Source: Thiohalobacter thiocyanaticus
Lineage (GTDB): Bacteria; Pseudomonadota; Gammaproteobacteria; Thiohalobacterales; Thiohalobacteraceae
NCBI RefSeq assembly: GCF_002356355.1
Contig: NZ_AP018052.1
Location: forward strand, 2,604,001 to 2,668,000
Direction: 5' to 3'
DNA: 64,000 nucleotides
Shown here piece after piece: positions 36,796 to 47,580 of the stretch. The notes under the pieces were generated by a model that was not told where the DNA came from, ran no database searches, and saw only the letters and a list, made by a program, of their open reading frames with translations. How positions within the stretch are numbered: the stretch's first letter is position 1; the number at the start of each line of letters is the position of its first letter. The translations under genes were made by a program, and so were the position numbers.

Positions 36796-39113
36796 GATGT
36801 CGACCTCTTCTTGTTGCGCTGCGAGGAATGCCCCCCGCGCTTCCTGCCGCCCCGGCGGCGTTTGCGTTTCTTCTCCGCGGGTGCAGCAGGCGCCTCGGGA
36901 GCGGCCTCGGCCAGTTCGAAATCTATCTTACGCTCGTCCAGATCCACCCGCACCACCTTGACCCGGATGGCATCGCCCAGACGATAGATCTTGTGGGTGC
37001 GCTCGCCGATCAGACGGTGGCCGTGGGCCTCGAAATGATAGTAGTCGTTCTTCAGGGCGGTGATGTGGACCAGGCCCTCGACGAAGATATCGCGCAGTTC
37101 CACGAAAATCCCGAACGAGGTCACACTGCTGATGATGCCGTCGTAGACCTCGCCCACCTTGTCCATCATGAATTCGCACTTGAGCCAGTCCTCGGCGTCA
37201 CGGGTGGCCTCGTCGGCGCGGCGCTCGGTCATGGAGCACTGCTCGCCGAACTTCTGCATGTCGGTGTGCGAATAATTGAAGGCCTGGGCCTTCTTGCGCT
37301 TGCTGTTGCGCAGCACATGCCGGATGGCGCGATGCACCAGCAGATCCGGATAACGCCGGATCGGCGAGGTGAAATGCGCGTACTGATCCAGCGCCAGACC
37401 GAAGTGGCCGGCGTTGTCGGGGGTATAGACCGCCTGCGACATGGAACGCAGCAGCACCGTCTGGATCAGGTGCGCATCCGGCCGGTCCTGGATGCTTTCC
37501 AGCAGCCGGGCATAGTCCTGTGCCTGCGGCTTGTCGCCGCCCCTGAGCTTGAGCCCGAGCTCACCCAGGAAGGTATGCAGATCCTCGATCTTTTCACTCT
37601 TGGGGCCATCGTGCACCCGGTAGAGAGCGGGCATCTTGTGGCGCGACAGGAAGCGGGCCGCGGCCACGTTGGCTGAGATCATGCATTCCTCGATCAGCTT
37701 GTGGGCGTCGTTGCGTTCCACCGGCACGATGCGGTCGATCTTGCGCTCGTCGCCGAACACGATCCGGGTCTCGGTGGTGTCGAAATCGATCGCACCGCGC
37801 TTGAGCCGGGCCTTGCGCAGCACCTGATAGAGCCGGTGCAGTTCCTCCACGTGCGGCACCACAGGCGCATGACGCTTGCGCGTGGCCGGGTCGCGCTCGA
37901 GCAGCATGGCGGCGACCTCGTCATAGGTCAGGCGCGCATGCGAGCGCATCAGCCCCTCGAAGAAACGCGAACGCAGCAGCTTGCCTTCCTGGTTGATGTA
38001 CATGTCGGCGACCATGCACAGGCGGTCCACGCCGGGATTGATCGAACACAGGCCGTTGGACAGCACCTCGGGCAGCATCGGGATGACGCGCTCGGGGAAG
38101 TACACCGAGTTGCCGCGATTGATCGCCTCCTGATCCAGCGCGGTGCCGGGCTGGACATAGTGGGCCACGTCGGCGATGGCCACCAGCAGCCGCCAGCCCT
38201 TGGGCTTGGCTTCGCAGTAGACGGCATCATCGAAATCGCGCGAATCCGCGCCGTCGATGGTCACCAGCGGCAGTTCGCGCAGGTCCTCGCGGCCGCGTTT
38301 GGCCGCCGGCGTGACCTTCGCGCCCAGGCCGGAGATTTCCTCTTCCACCGCCTCGGGCCATTCGCAGGGCAGCTCGTAGCTGCGCGCGGCGACGTCGATC
38401 TCCATGCCCGGCGCCATGTGATCGCCCAGCACCTCGACGATGCGCCCGATCGGGGGATTGCGCAGGGTAGGCTGTTCCAGGATGTCGGCGACGACGATCT
38501 GGCCCGGCTGCGCCTCGCCGACCTCTTCGCCGGGAATGACCAGATTGTGGACGATGCGCTTGTTGTCCGGGACCACGAAGGTGGCGCCGGCCTCGCGGAA
38601 GAAACGCCCCACCACCCGATGGGTGTTGCGTTCCAGCACCTCCACCACCGCGCCTTCGCGCCGGCCGCGGCGATCCTCGCCGACCACGCGGGCGACCAGC
38701 CGGTCGCCGTGAAAGACCCGGCGCATCTCGCGCGCCGAGAGAAACAGGTCATTGCCGCCCTCATCGGGAATCAGGAAACCAAAGCCGTCGGGATGGGCCG
38801 TGACCCGCCCGCGCACCAGGTCCTGCTTGCCGACCGGCACATAACCGCCGCGGCGGTTGCGCAGCAGTGAGCCGTCGCGTTCCATCGCCTTGAGCCGGCG
38901 GCGGACCGCCTCGCGGTCGTCCTCCTCCTCCATGCCGAGCCGGTCGGCCAGTTCCTGCCAGGCGGTCGGCACCCCCAGATCCTTGATGCACTGCAGCAGG
39001 AATTCGCGGCTGGGGACGGGGTGGCCGTACTTGGCCTTCTCCCGGGCATAGTTCGGGTCCTGACGCCGCCAGTCGATCCGGCCGGCGGTTTTCTTTCTGC
39101 GTTTTTGAGTCAT
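36792..39113 (-). CDS. rnr: Ribonuclease R
   Basis: A 773-residue 3'-5' exoribonuclease. An N-terminal winged-helix domain (about 20-85) is followed by two cold-shock-like domains, the RNB catalytic domain with DGADSRDFDDAVY (Mg2+ aspartates), an S1 domain near the end (GEVYDGIISSVTSFGIFVELRD in pieces), and a lysine/arginine-rich tail. It degrades structured RNA and acts with trans-translation. It is followed downstream by the OmpA-like lipoprotein (4-base overlap). Confidence 0.97.
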   Translation of the reverse strand: MTQKRRKKTAGRIDWRRQDPNYAREKAKYGHPVPSREFLLQCIKDLGVPTAWQELADRLGMEEEDDREAVRRRLKAMERDGSLLRNRRGGYVPVGKQDLVRGRVTAHPDGFGFLIPDEGGNDLFLSAREMRRVFHGDRLVARVVGEDRRGRREGAVVEVLERNTHRVVGRFFREAGATFVVPDNKRIVHNLVIPGEEVGEAQPGQIVVADILEQPTLRNPPIGRIVEVLGDHMAPGMEIDVAARSYELPCEWPEAVEEEISGLGAKVTPAAKRGREDLRELPLVTIDGADSRDFDDAVYCEAKPKGWRLLVAIADVAHYVQPGTALDQEAINRGNSVYFPERVIPMLPEVLSNGLCSINPGVDRLCMVADMYINQEGKLLRSRFFEGLMRSHARLTYDEVAAMLLERDPATRKRHAPVVPHVEELHRLYQVLRKARLKRGAIDFDTTETRIVFGDERKIDRIVPVERNDAHKLIEECMISANVAAARFLSRHKMPALYRVHDGPKSEKIEDLHTFLGELGLKLRGGDKPQAQDYARLLESIQDRPDAHLIQTVLLRSMSQAVYTPDNAGHFGLALDQYAHFTSPIRRYPDLLVHRAIRHVLRNSKRKKAQAFNYSHTDMQKFGEQCSMTERRADEATRDAEDWLKCEFMMDKVGEVYDGIISSVTSFGIFVELRDIFVEGLVHITALKNDYYHFEAHGHRLIGERTHKIYRLGDAIRVKVVRVDLDERKIDFELAEAAPEAPAAPAEKKRKRRRGGRKRGGHSSQRNKKRSTS

Positions 39114-39146
39114 AACTCCTCGTATCTCGAAGCCCGCGCGATCGCA

Positions 39147-39175
39147 TTGACAAGGCTGCGTCCGGCGGGTAAAGT
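39147..39175 (+). promoter_or_regulatory. Promoter of tRNA-Leu
   Basis: TTGACA (39147-39152) is a perfect -35 element. TAAAGT (39170-39175) lies 17 bases later, followed by GCGCGG, a GC-rich discriminator typical of stringently controlled stable RNA genes. The start would be near 39182, about 24 bases before the tRNA. Confidence 0.8.
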
Positions 39176-39205
39176 GCGCGGCTTCTGAGCGGGCTCGCCC
39201 GCTCT

Positions 39206-39292
39206 GCCGAGGTGGCGGAATTGGTAGACGCGCTAGCTTCAGGTGCTAGTGGGGGTAACCCCGTGGAGGTTCAAGTCCTCTCCTCGGCACCA
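39206..39292 (+). tRNA. tRNA-Leu (anticodon CAG)
   Basis: An 87-base tRNA with a 7-bp acceptor stem GCCGAGG/CCTCGGC, encoded CCA end (39290-39292), anticodon CAG at 39240-39242 in the loop TTCAGGT, a long variable arm (GTGGGGGTAACCCCGT) as expected for leucine, and T loop GGTTCAAGTCC. It stands alone between divergent rnr and the MBL gene. Confidence 0.97.
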
Positions 39293-39358
39293 AATCACCG
39301 CACCATAGCAGACGGCTATGGCAAGCACAAGTAATTGTTCCAAAAGTATTTTTAACTG

Positions 39359-39394
39359 ACGGGGCGGTACGCATCAGCGTACCGCCCCGTTGCT
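39359..39394 (+). terminator. Terminator after tRNA-Leu
   Basis: A perfect 14-bp stem (ACGGGGCGGTACGC / GCGTACCGCCCCGT) with loop ATCA is followed by TGCTTTT on the plus strand. It lies 67 bases after the tRNA. It also sits right past the stop codon of the minus-strand MBL gene and may insulate both. Confidence 0.8.
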
Positions 39395-39396
39395 TT

Positions 39397-40416
39397 TCAC
39401 TCACCGCCGAGCGCGGCCGCCTCCATCTCCAGGAAGATACGATAGGCATTGCCGCGATTGCTGGCATCGAAGGCCGGCAGGTGCTCGTAATCTGACCAGT
39501 CGGTCTGCGCATAGGCCTCGTCGAAGGACATGAAGTCCTGCACCGCCTTGCGCATCGCCTCACGCACATAGCGGATGTAGTCACGGGTGGCGCGTACCGC
39601 CTGCTCCGGATTGGCGGAGGCATCGCCGTGGCCGGGAATGATGAAGCGCGGCGACGGCTCCAGCAGGGTGAGGTATTCCAGCCCCTCCAGCCAGCGCTGG
39701 CTGTCGGTCTGCGGACTGTCCAGGAACGGCACCCGGCCCTGGTAGATGACATCGCCGCTGAACAGCACGCCGTAGTCCTCCACCAGCATGATGCTGTCAC
39801 CCGGCGCATGGCTCGGGCCCAGGTGCCGGACCAGGAACTCCACGCCGCCGACCTCGAAGCGCAGTTCCTTCTCGAAGGTGTGGTCGGGCGCGACGATGTG
39901 GGTGTTCTCGTCCACCCAGGGGAACAGGGCCTCGCGCCGCTGGGCCAGGCGTCGCTCGGCGTCCTCGCCCTGGCTGGCGCTGGAGCCTCCGACATACCCC
40001 AGGGCCAGTTGCTGCGCCCATACCGGCGGGTCGCCGGCATGCTCCTCGAAGGCCTGCAGGCCGTAGATATGATCGGCGTGGTAATGACTGACGATGATGC
40101 GTTCGATCGGCTGGTCGGTCACCTCGCGGATACGCTGCAGCATGCGGTAGCCCAGCGCCGGCGTGCCGAGGGCGTCGAAGACGACCACGCCGGCATCGGT
40201 GACCACGAACCCGGCATTGGAGGTATGCCCCTCGTTCTCCGCGCCCGGCACCCCCGACAGCCCGACCAGGTAATAGACCGGCGCATCCGGCACCTGGTGC
40301 AGTTCCAGCGGCAGGCTCACCTCGCCGTAGGGAGTGGCCACCGGTCCGGCGGCGCTCAGCAGGGCGGGCTGGGTCAGGCCCAGGCCCAGTAGCAGGATAC
40401 GCAGCAGGTGGATCAT
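39397..40416 (-). CDS. Exported MBL-fold metallo-hydrolase
   Basis: A 339-residue metallo-beta-lactamase-fold protein with a signal peptide (1 to about 23; LLGLGLTQPALLSAAG). The zinc motif is HYHADH and further ligands occur in GPSHAPGDS, FSGDVIY and PGHGDAS. It resembles the SoxH/quinoprotein-relay group of periplasmic MBL hydrolases found with sulfur or alcohol oxidation, but no such genes adjoin it, so the substrate is unknown. The start 40416 begins the signal peptide. The upstream frame runs into a repeat. Confidence 0.8.
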   Translation of the reverse strand: MIHLLRILLLGLGLTQPALLSAAGPVATPYGEVSLPLELHQVPDAPVYYLVGLSGVPGAENEGHTSNAGFVVTDAGVVVFDALGTPALGYRMLQRIREVTDQPIERIIVSHYHADHIYGLQAFEEHAGDPPVWAQQLALGYVGGSSASQGEDAERRLAQRREALFPWVDENTHIVAPDHTFEKELRFEVGGVEFLVRHLGPSHAPGDSIMLVEDYGVLFSGDVIYQGRVPFLDSPQTDSQRWLEGLEYLTLLEPSPRFIIPGHGDASANPEQAVRATRDYIRYVREAMRKAVQDFMSFDEAYAQTDWSDYEHLPAFDASNRGNAYRIFLEMEAAALGGE

Positions 40417-40464
40417 GATCTGTCTCTCTCCTTCAGGCCGTCTCCGTGGCGGCAAGTATAGTCC

Positions 40465-40542
40465 GTAGGTCGGATTAGCACGCAGTGCGTAATCCGACAC
40501 ATACCGCGGCATGTCGGGTTACGCTCTGCTAACCCGACCTAC
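40465..40542. repeat. Double-hairpin repeat, copy (TCGGGTTA subtype)
   Basis: It begins GTAGGTCGGATTAGCACGC and ends CTAACCCGACCTAC. It lies between the purA stop codon and the start of the MBL gene. Confidence 0.85.
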
Positions 40543-40573
40543 ACAACAACTGCCGGCGAAGCGTGGGCCTGCC

Positions 40574-41914
<1,341 letters not shown>

Positions 41915-41927
41915 TTAACTTTAGTCA

Positions 41928-42005
41928 CGTCATTCCCGCGAAGGCGGGAATCCAGTGTCCGGTAGATCAGCTACGCGCTGGATCCCCGCCTTCGCGGGGA
42001 TGACG
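41928..42005. repeat. CGTCAT..ATGACG repeat, full copy
   Basis: A well-preserved family B element: CGTCATTCCCGCGAAGGCGGGAATCCAG and inverse CTGGATCCCCGCCTTCGCGGGGATGACG, between purA and hisZ. Confidence 0.85.
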
Positions 42006-42027
42006 GTAAGGAAATAATCAATGCGTT

Positions 42028-43206
42028 CTATAAGTTCCGGACTTCCCAGACTCCGTCCCGCAACTCCAACCGGCGGTCGCAGCCAAGCGCCTGTGCCCCG
42101 CCGGCCTCACCGGGCAGCCCCTGGATCACCCGCTCGCCCTGGCTGCGCAATTCACGCACCCGGTCGTTCAGGCCGGAATCGCCATCGGCCGGCGCGTAGA
42201 TCGCCCCGTCGGAAGCCGCCGCTGTCCGACCCAGCGCCATCAGGGTCTTCAGATCGGCACTGAAGCCGGTGGCCGGCCGGGCCCGGCCGAAGATCTCGCC
42301 TATTTTGTCATAGCGCCCGCCGCGCGCCACCTCCTGGCCGCAGCCGGGGGTGAAGGCGGCGAACACCACGCCGGTCTGGTAGGCATAGCCCCTGAGCTCG
42401 GCAAGATCGTAGTTGACCGGCAACTCCGGCCAGCGTGCATGCACCGCCTCGCCGATCGCGGCCAGATTGTCGACCGCCTCCTGCACCGGCGCAATCCCCC
42501 GATACCGTTCGCGCGCTGCATCCAGCACCTCGCGCCCGCCATGCAGTTCGGCCAGGCGGGCAAAGCCCTCGCGCTGGGCCGCATTGAGGTCCATGTCGCC
42601 GAGCAGCCCCTCGATCTCCGGGATGGCCTTGCGCTGCAGCACGTCGAACAGGTCGGTTTCGGCCTCGCCGTCCAGGCCCGCGGCACGGGCCAGGCCACGA
42701 AAGATACCCACGTGGCCGAGGTCCATATGCACCGTCTCGATGCCGGTCAGGCGCAGCGTCTCCAGCATCAGACCGATGATCTCGAGATCGCTTTCCATGC
42801 CGGCATGCCCGAACAGCTCCGCACCGACCTGCAGCGGGGAGCGCGAGCCGGCGAAGCCGTCCGGACGGGTGTGCAGCACCGTGCCGAGGTAGCACAGCCG
42901 GGTCGGCGCCTCGCGCTTGAGTGAATGGGCATCGATGCGGGCAGCCTGCGGGGTCATATCGGCACGCAGCCCCAGCAGGCGCCCGCTCTGCTGATCGATC
43001 AGTTTGAAGGTCTGCAGGTCCAGGTCGTTGCCGGCGCCGGTCAGCAGGGACTCCAGGAACTCGATCATCGGCGGCATGATCAGCTGATAGCCCCAGCCGC
43101 GATAGGTGTCGAGCAGACCGCGGCGCAGCTGCTCGATGCGCCAGGCCTGCTCGGGCAGGACTTCCTCGATGCCTTCAGGCAACAGCCAGTGATTGATCGC
43201 GCTCAT
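42028..43206 (-). CDS. hisZ: ATP phosphoribosyltransferase regulatory subunit HisZ
   Basis: A 392-residue HisRS-like protein without the full tRNA-synthetase active site. It begins with WLLPEGIEEVLPEQAWRIEQLRR and keeps class II-like motifs (YQLIMPPMIEF, RADMTPQAARI). HisZ activates the short form of HisG at the first step of histidine synthesis. Its position beside purA and DUF2065 is common in beta- and gammaproteobacteria. It implies a short HisG elsewhere in the genome. Confidence 0.93.
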   Translation of the reverse strand: MSAINHWLLPEGIEEVLPEQAWRIEQLRRGLLDTYRGWGYQLIMPPMIEFLESLLTGAGNDLDLQTFKLIDQQSGRLLGLRADMTPQAARIDAHSLKREAPTRLCYLGTVLHTRPDGFAGSRSPLQVGAELFGHAGMESDLEIIGLMLETLRLTGIETVHMDLGHVGIFRGLARAAGLDGEAETDLFDVLQRKAIPEIEGLLGDMDLNAAQREGFARLAELHGGREVLDAARERYRGIAPVQEAVDNLAAIGEAVHARWPELPVNYDLAELRGYAYQTGVVFAAFTPGCGQEVARGGRYDKIGEIFGRARPATGFSADLKTLMALGRTAAASDGAIYAPADGDSGLNDRVRELRSQGERVIQGLPGEAGGAQALGCDRRLELRDGVWEVRNL

Positions 43207-43240
43207 CTTCGGTTCTAGGTATCAGATAAAAAAATCATTA

Positions 43241-43342
43241 TGACAACGGAAACACACGGACAGAAACAAGATTGGTTCGAGGCATTCCGACGATTACGAC
43301 GGGCCGCTTTCCTTCCGTGTCTTTCCGTGTGATTCCGTGGCT
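43241..43342. repeat. Inverted ACGGAAACACACGGA-type repeat
   Basis: A left arm ACAACGGAAACACACGGAC (43243-43261) and right arm GTCTTTCCGTGTGATTCCGTGG (43319-43340) are imperfect inverses around a unique centre. It lies between DUF2065 and hisZ and is similar in style to the CGCAGAG repeats elsewhere in the window. Confidence 0.6.
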
Positions 43343-43358
43343 ACAGCGGTTGCAGGAC

Positions 43359-43544
43359 TCAATGCACCCAGTACAGCAGCGTCAGGCCGATCAGCATGCT
43401 CACCAGCCCGGCCAGACGCAGGCCGCGGTCGTCCAGCTGGATCATGCTGACCAGCGTACGCCGGAATCCGTCAGGACTGAGAAAGGGCAGCACCCCCTCG
43501 ATGACCAGCATCAGCGCCAGCGCGATCAGCAGCTCGTTCCACAT
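43359..43544 (-). CDS. DUF2065 family small membrane protein
   Basis: A 61-residue protein with two transmembrane helices (LLIALALMLVIEGVLPFLSP and LAGLVSMLIGLTLLYWVH in pieces), matching DUF2065 (E. coli YjeT). The function is unknown. The location right after hflC is conserved. Confidence 0.88.
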   Translation of the reverse strand: MWNELLIALALMLVIEGVLPFLSPDGFRRTLVSMIQLDDRGLRLAGLVSMLIGLTLLYWVH

Positions 43545-43603
43545 GACGATTCAATCCATCCGACCGGCGCGGGACCCGGTACGCCGTGCGCCCGGGCCCG
43601 CGT

Positions 43604-44476
43604 TCAGCGGCCCTGGGTACCGCCCGAGAAGTACTGGAAGAATTCCGAATCCGGCTGCAGCAGCAGGATGTCCTGCTTGCTGGCAAAGGACTCGCGGTAG
43701 GCCTGCATGCTGCGATAGAAGTCGAAGAAATCCTCGTCCTGGGAGAAGGCATCGGCGTAGATCTGGGTGGCCTGGGCATCCCCGGCACCGCGGATCTCCT
43801 CGGCCTGACGGCGGGAGTCGGCCAGCAGCTCGGTGCGCTGGCGGTCGGCCCGGGCACGGATGATGCGCGCGGCCTTCTCGCCCTCGGCCCGGTGTTCCTT
43901 GGCGATGCGTTCGCGCTCGGCGCGCATGCGGTCGAACACCGAGGTGGCGACATTGGGCGGCAGTTCGATCTGCTTGATGCGCACATCGATGATGTCGATG
44001 CCGAAGGGCGCCATCTTCTCGTCAGCCTTGGTGGCCACGTTCTGCATGATCTGGGTGCGTTCGTCGGAAACCACCTCGCGGATGGTACGGTTGCCGAGTT
44101 CGGCCTGCAGACCGTCCTTGATGGTCTGGGCCATGCGCGAGACGGCATCGGACTCACGGCCGCTGAAGGCGCGGTAATAATCCTCGACCTGCTCGATACG
44201 CCACTTGACGTAGTAGTCGATCAGGACGTTCTTCTTCTCACCGGTCAGGATCTGTTCCGGCCGCGAATCCAGGGTCAGCACGCGCGAGTCGAACTTGCGC
44301 ACATTGTTCACGATGGGCAGCTGGAAATGCAGGCCCGGCTCGAAGTCGGAACGCACGATCTCGCCCAGACGGAACATGATGGCCTTCTCGCGCTCGTCGA
44401 CGGTGAACAGGGACAGGTAACCCAGCACCAGGGCGATGACCAGGACGATCAATAGCGGAAAACGCATGGCAGCCAT
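43604..44476 (-). CDS. hflC: FtsH protease modulator HflC
   Basis: A 290-residue stomatin/prohibitin-family membrane protein. One N-terminal transmembrane helix is followed by an SPFH domain (VDEREKAIMFRLGEIV, PGLHFQLPIVNNVRKFDSR in pieces) and a long coiled coil. With HflK it forms a large periplasmic cage around FtsH. The start overlaps the hflK stop codon by one base (TAATG). A second ATG three codons in is also possible. Confidence 0.97.
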   Translation of the reverse strand: MAAMRFPLLIVLVIALVLGYLSLFTVDEREKAIMFRLGEIVRSDFEPGLHFQLPIVNNVRKFDSRVLTLDSRPEQILTGEKKNVLIDYYVKWRIEQVEDYYRAFSGRESDAVSRMAQTIKDGLQAELGNRTIREVVSDERTQIMQNVATKADEKMAPFGIDIIDVRIKQIELPPNVATSVFDRMRAERERIAKEHRAEGEKAARIIRARADRQRTELLADSRRQAEEIRGAGDAQATQIYADAFSQDEDFFDFYRSMQAYRESFASKQDILLLQPDSEFFQYFSGGTQGR

Positions 44477-45624
44477 TACCTGCCCTCCCTGAGCTGATTG
44501 GTACCCGAATTGCCCTGACCCGACGAGGACGGCAGCTGATAGCCGTCGCTGTCATACTGGTTCTGTCCGGACGCAGAGGCCGGGGCACGCCGCAGCAGCT
44601 GATCCAGCGGCAGGTACATGATGTTGTTGCCCTGGTCGGCCGGCACCATCACCTTGCTGGTGTTCTGCAGCACGTTCTGGATGCTTTCGATGTACATACG
44701 CTTGCGGGTCACGTCGGGGGCCTGCTTGTATTCGGCCAGGGTCTGCAGGAAGCGGCTGGTCTCACCCTGGGCCTGGGAGACGACCTTCTGTTTGTAGGCC
44801 TCGGCCTCCTCGATCAGGCCCTGCGCGGTACCCTCGGCCTTGGGGATGATGTCGCGGGCATAGGCCTCGGCGCGTTTCTTCAGCCGGTCCTGGTCCTCGC
44901 GCGCCTTGATGGCATCCTCGAATGCACCCTGCACCTCCTGCGGCGGCTGGGCGCTTTCCAGGTTGGCCTTGACCACCTGCAGCCCGGCGCCGTAACGGTC
45001 CAGCAGCTTCTGCATGTGTTCCTGGGTCTCGTTGACCAGCACCAGGCGGCCGCCGGTCTCGCTGAGGATATCGTCCAGGGTCTTGGAGCCGACCACCTCG
45101 CGCACCGCGCTTTCCAACGCCTCCTTGAGGGTGTAGTCGGCATTGCGCACGTTGAACAGGTAATTCTCGGCGTTGCTGACCTGATACTGCACCGACAGGC
45201 CGACCCGGATCAGGTTCTCGTCCTTGGTCAGCATCTGGGCGCTGTGCTGGGTGGTGCGCAGGGCATCGACATTGACCTTGAGCACCGTGTCGATGGGATA
45301 AGGCACATGCCAGTGCGGGCCCGGCCCGACCGTCTTCTGGTATTCACCGAAGCGCAGCACGACGCCGCGCTCGGCCTCGTCAACGATGTAGATGCCGGAA
45401 GCCAGCCACACCAGCGCCGCCAGGCCGATGATCAGACCGATGCCGAAACCGCCGGCGCCGCGACCGGCGCCACCGCCGCCCGAACCCTTGCGGCCGCCGA
45501 ACAGGCCGCCGAACTTGTCCTGCATCTTGCGCACGACCTCATCGAGATCGGGCGGACCCTGGTCATTGCCACCTCGTCCGCCCCAGGGGTCCCGATTGCC
45601 GCCGCCGGGTTCGTTCCACGCCAT
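44476..45624 (-). CDS. hflK: FtsH protease modulator HflK
   Basis: A 382-residue partner of HflC. A glycine-rich cytoplasmic lead (MAWNEPGGGNRDPWGGRGG) precedes one transmembrane helix (about 55-75) and an SPFH domain (IVDEAERGVVLRFGEYQKTV). The tail is Gln/Ser-rich. It is upstream of hflC with translational coupling. Confidence 0.97.
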   Translation of the reverse strand: MAWNEPGGGNRDPWGGRGGNDQGPPDLDEVVRKMQDKFGGLFGGRKGSGGGGAGRGAGGFGIGLIIGLAALVWLASGIYIVDEAERGVVLRFGEYQKTVGPGPHWHVPYPIDTVLKVNVDALRTTQHSAQMLTKDENLIRVGLSVQYQVSNAENYLFNVRNADYTLKEALESAVREVVGSKTLDDILSETGGRLVLVNETQEHMQKLLDRYGAGLQVVKANLESAQPPQEVQGAFEDAIKAREDQDRLKKRAEAYARDIIPKAEGTAQGLIEEAEAYKQKVVSQAQGETSRFLQTLAEYKQAPDVTRKRMYIESIQNVLQNTSKVMVPADQGNNIMYLPLDQLLRRAPASASGQNQYDSDGYQLPSSSGQGNSGTNQLREGR

Positions 45625-45770
45625 GCCGATTATCTCCGTTGCAGGTCGTCGGGCTCGCGCCCGACCGTAGGCTTATCTCGTATTAACAGTCGTTTAGGGG
45701 CCGGCTTGCTGCGCGCATGTCACCGGCCGATCCGGTGAACCCTGTCAGCTGAAAACACAAAGCGCTGATT

Positions 45771-47099
45771 TTATGGGCCATGGCTGACAGTCGCAAGGTT
45801 ATCCCGCGCGTCTTCCGGGTGTAATTCCTCCGTCAGCCCGGTGCGGATGCACAGGCGACGAAAATCGCTGCGCGGCATCTGGATCAGCAGCCAGGTCTGG
45901 CCGGCGCTGTCGGTCTCTTCACGCTGCACCGCATGGCGCTGAAAGAACTCCGCCCGGGCGCGGCCGGCCTGGGGCGGAAGACAGATCCAGCCGCGCACGA
46001 TGCCGCCGCTCAGGCGTTCGGCCAGCGCTTCGCGCAGCAGGTCCAGCCCGGCGCCGGTCTGCGCCGAGACCCAGACCGCCCGCGGCCGGCCCTCGCCGTC
46101 GCGCTCCAGCCGCGGTGCCAGCCCGGCCAGATCGATCTTGTTGTAGACCCGCAGCTGCGGCACCTCACCGGCCTCGATCTCGGCCAGCACCGCATCGACC
46201 TCCTGGATGCGTTCGCGGCTCGCCTCGTCGTGCACGTCGACCACATGCAGCAGCAGATCGGCCTCGCGCGTCTCTTCGAGCGTCGAACGGAAGGCGGCCA
46301 CCAGATCGTGCGGCAAATGGCGGATGAAGCCGACGGTGTCGGCCAGCAGCGCCTCGCCCAGCCCCGGCAGTTCCACCCGACGCAGGGTGGGGTCCAGGGT
46401 GGCGAACAACTGGTCGGCGGCATACACCTCAGCGGTGGTCAGGGCGTTGAACAGGGTCGACTTGCCGGCGTTGGTGTAGCCGACCAGCGACACCGTGGGC
46501 ACCTCGGCGCGGTCGCGGGCACGCCGGCCCTGGGCGCGCTGCCGCTGCACCTTGTCCAGGCGCCGGCTGAGTTGCTTGATGCGCTCGCCCAGCAGGCGGC
46601 GGTCGGTCTCCAGCTGGGTCTCGCCGGGACCTCTGAGACCGATACCGCCCTTCTGCCGCTCCAGGTGGGTCCAGCCGCGCACCAGTCGGGTGGACAGATG
46701 CCGCAACTGGGCCAGTTCCACCTGCAGCTTGCCTTCGTGGGAACGGGCGCGCTGGGCGAAGATATCCAGGATCAGGCCGGTGCGGTCCAGCACCCGGCAT
46801 TTGAGCAGTTGCTCCAGGTTGCGCTCCTGGCTGGGGCTCAGCGCATGATTGAACAGTACCAGTTCGGCCGCCTCGGCCTCGACCCGCTCGCGGATCTCCT
46901 CGGCCTTGCCGGTGCCGACGAAATACTTGGGATGGGGGCTGCCGCGGGTGGCGGTGACGACACCCAGCACCTCGGCGCCGGCCGAGCGGGCCAGTTCCTC
47001 GAATTCGTGGATATCTTCCTGGTCTTTGTCCTGGGGGAGGAAAAGATGAACCAGCAGCGCGCGTTCGCCGAGGCGGGGGCGTTCAAACAAGGAACGCAC
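45771..47099 (-). CDS. hflX: GTPase HflX
   Basis: A 442-residue ribosome-binding GTPase. The N-terminal HflX domain holds GTGKAEEIRERV and NLEQLLKCRVLDRTGLILDIFAQRA in pieces. The G domain has GYTNAGKSTL, DTVGFIRHLPHDLV and NKIDLA. It splits stalled ribosomes, notably in heat stress. The start is GTG at 47099, 20 bases after hfq. Confidence 0.96.
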   Translation of the reverse strand: MRSLFERPRLGERALLVHLFLPQDKDQEDIHEFEELARSAGAEVLGVVTATRGSPHPKYFVGTGKAEEIRERVEAEAAELVLFNHALSPSQERNLEQLLKCRVLDRTGLILDIFAQRARSHEGKLQVELAQLRHLSTRLVRGWTHLERQKGGIGLRGPGETQLETDRRLLGERIKQLSRRLDKVQRQRAQGRRARDRAEVPTVSLVGYTNAGKSTLFNALTTAEVYAADQLFATLDPTLRRVELPGLGEALLADTVGFIRHLPHDLVAAFRSTLEETREADLLLHVVDVHDEASRERIQEVDAVLAEIEAGEVPQLRVYNKIDLAGLAPRLERDGEGRPRAVWVSAQTGAGLDLLREALAERLSGGIVRGWICLPPQAGRARAEFFQRHAVQREETDSAGQTWLLIQMPRSDFRRLCIRTGLTEELHPEDARDNLATVSHGP

Positions 47100-47119
47100 C
47101 CCGCAGGACGCTGTGACAG

Positions 47120-47389
47120 TCAGACATTCCCGGGTTCAGGTCCTTCATCGGCCGCCGGGCTGTTGCCGCCGTTGTTGCTGAACCGGACATTGCGGGCCGG
47201 CACCACGGTGGAGATGGCATGCTTGTAGACCATCTGGCTGACGCTGTTCTTGAGCAGCACCACAAACTGATCGAAGGATTCGATCTGGCCCTGCAGCTTG
47301 ATGCCGTTGACCAGATAAATGGAGACCGGCACCCGCTCCTTGCGCAGGGTGTTGAGGAAAGGTTCCTGAAGTGATTGACCACGCGACAT
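47120..47389 (-). CDS. hfq: RNA chaperone Hfq
   Basis: An 89-residue Sm-like protein. Sm1 contains [39 protein letters not shown] in pieces, and Sm2 the YKHAIST motif. The tail is short and acidic. The hexamer pairs sRNAs with mRNAs; its distal face binds A-rich (AAN) repeats such as those in the putative RNA at 16.15 kb. An AGGAG site is seven bases before the ATG. It is followed by hflX, 20 bases on. Confidence 0.98.
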   Translation of the reverse strand: MSRGQSLQEPFLNTLRKERVPVSIYLVNGIKLQGQIESFDQFVVLLKNSVSQMVYKHAISTVVPARNVRFSNNGGNSPAADEGPEPGNV

Positions 47390-47509
47390 CTGATTTCTCC
47401 TTTTTTTCTAATTATGCCAGCCAGGACTGCTGCTGTTCTGTCTCATTGTCTTCGAGCCCCCGGACGACCGGGGAAGGTGAGGCATATTCATACGCTGAAT
47501 ACAGACCTA

Positions 47510-47538
47510 AGCATAGCGATAATAGTGCGATTTCACAA
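47510..47538 (-). promoter_or_regulatory. Possible promoter of hfq
   Basis: On the minus strand TTGTGA (47538-47533) and TATGCT (47515-47510) are 17 bases apart in the AT-rich gap between miaA and hfq. This would give a leader of about 110 bases. The match is moderate. Confidence 0.35.
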
Positions 47539-47580
47539 TCGGTATCGATAGTTGTAACTGTATATCTAATTTAACTTTTT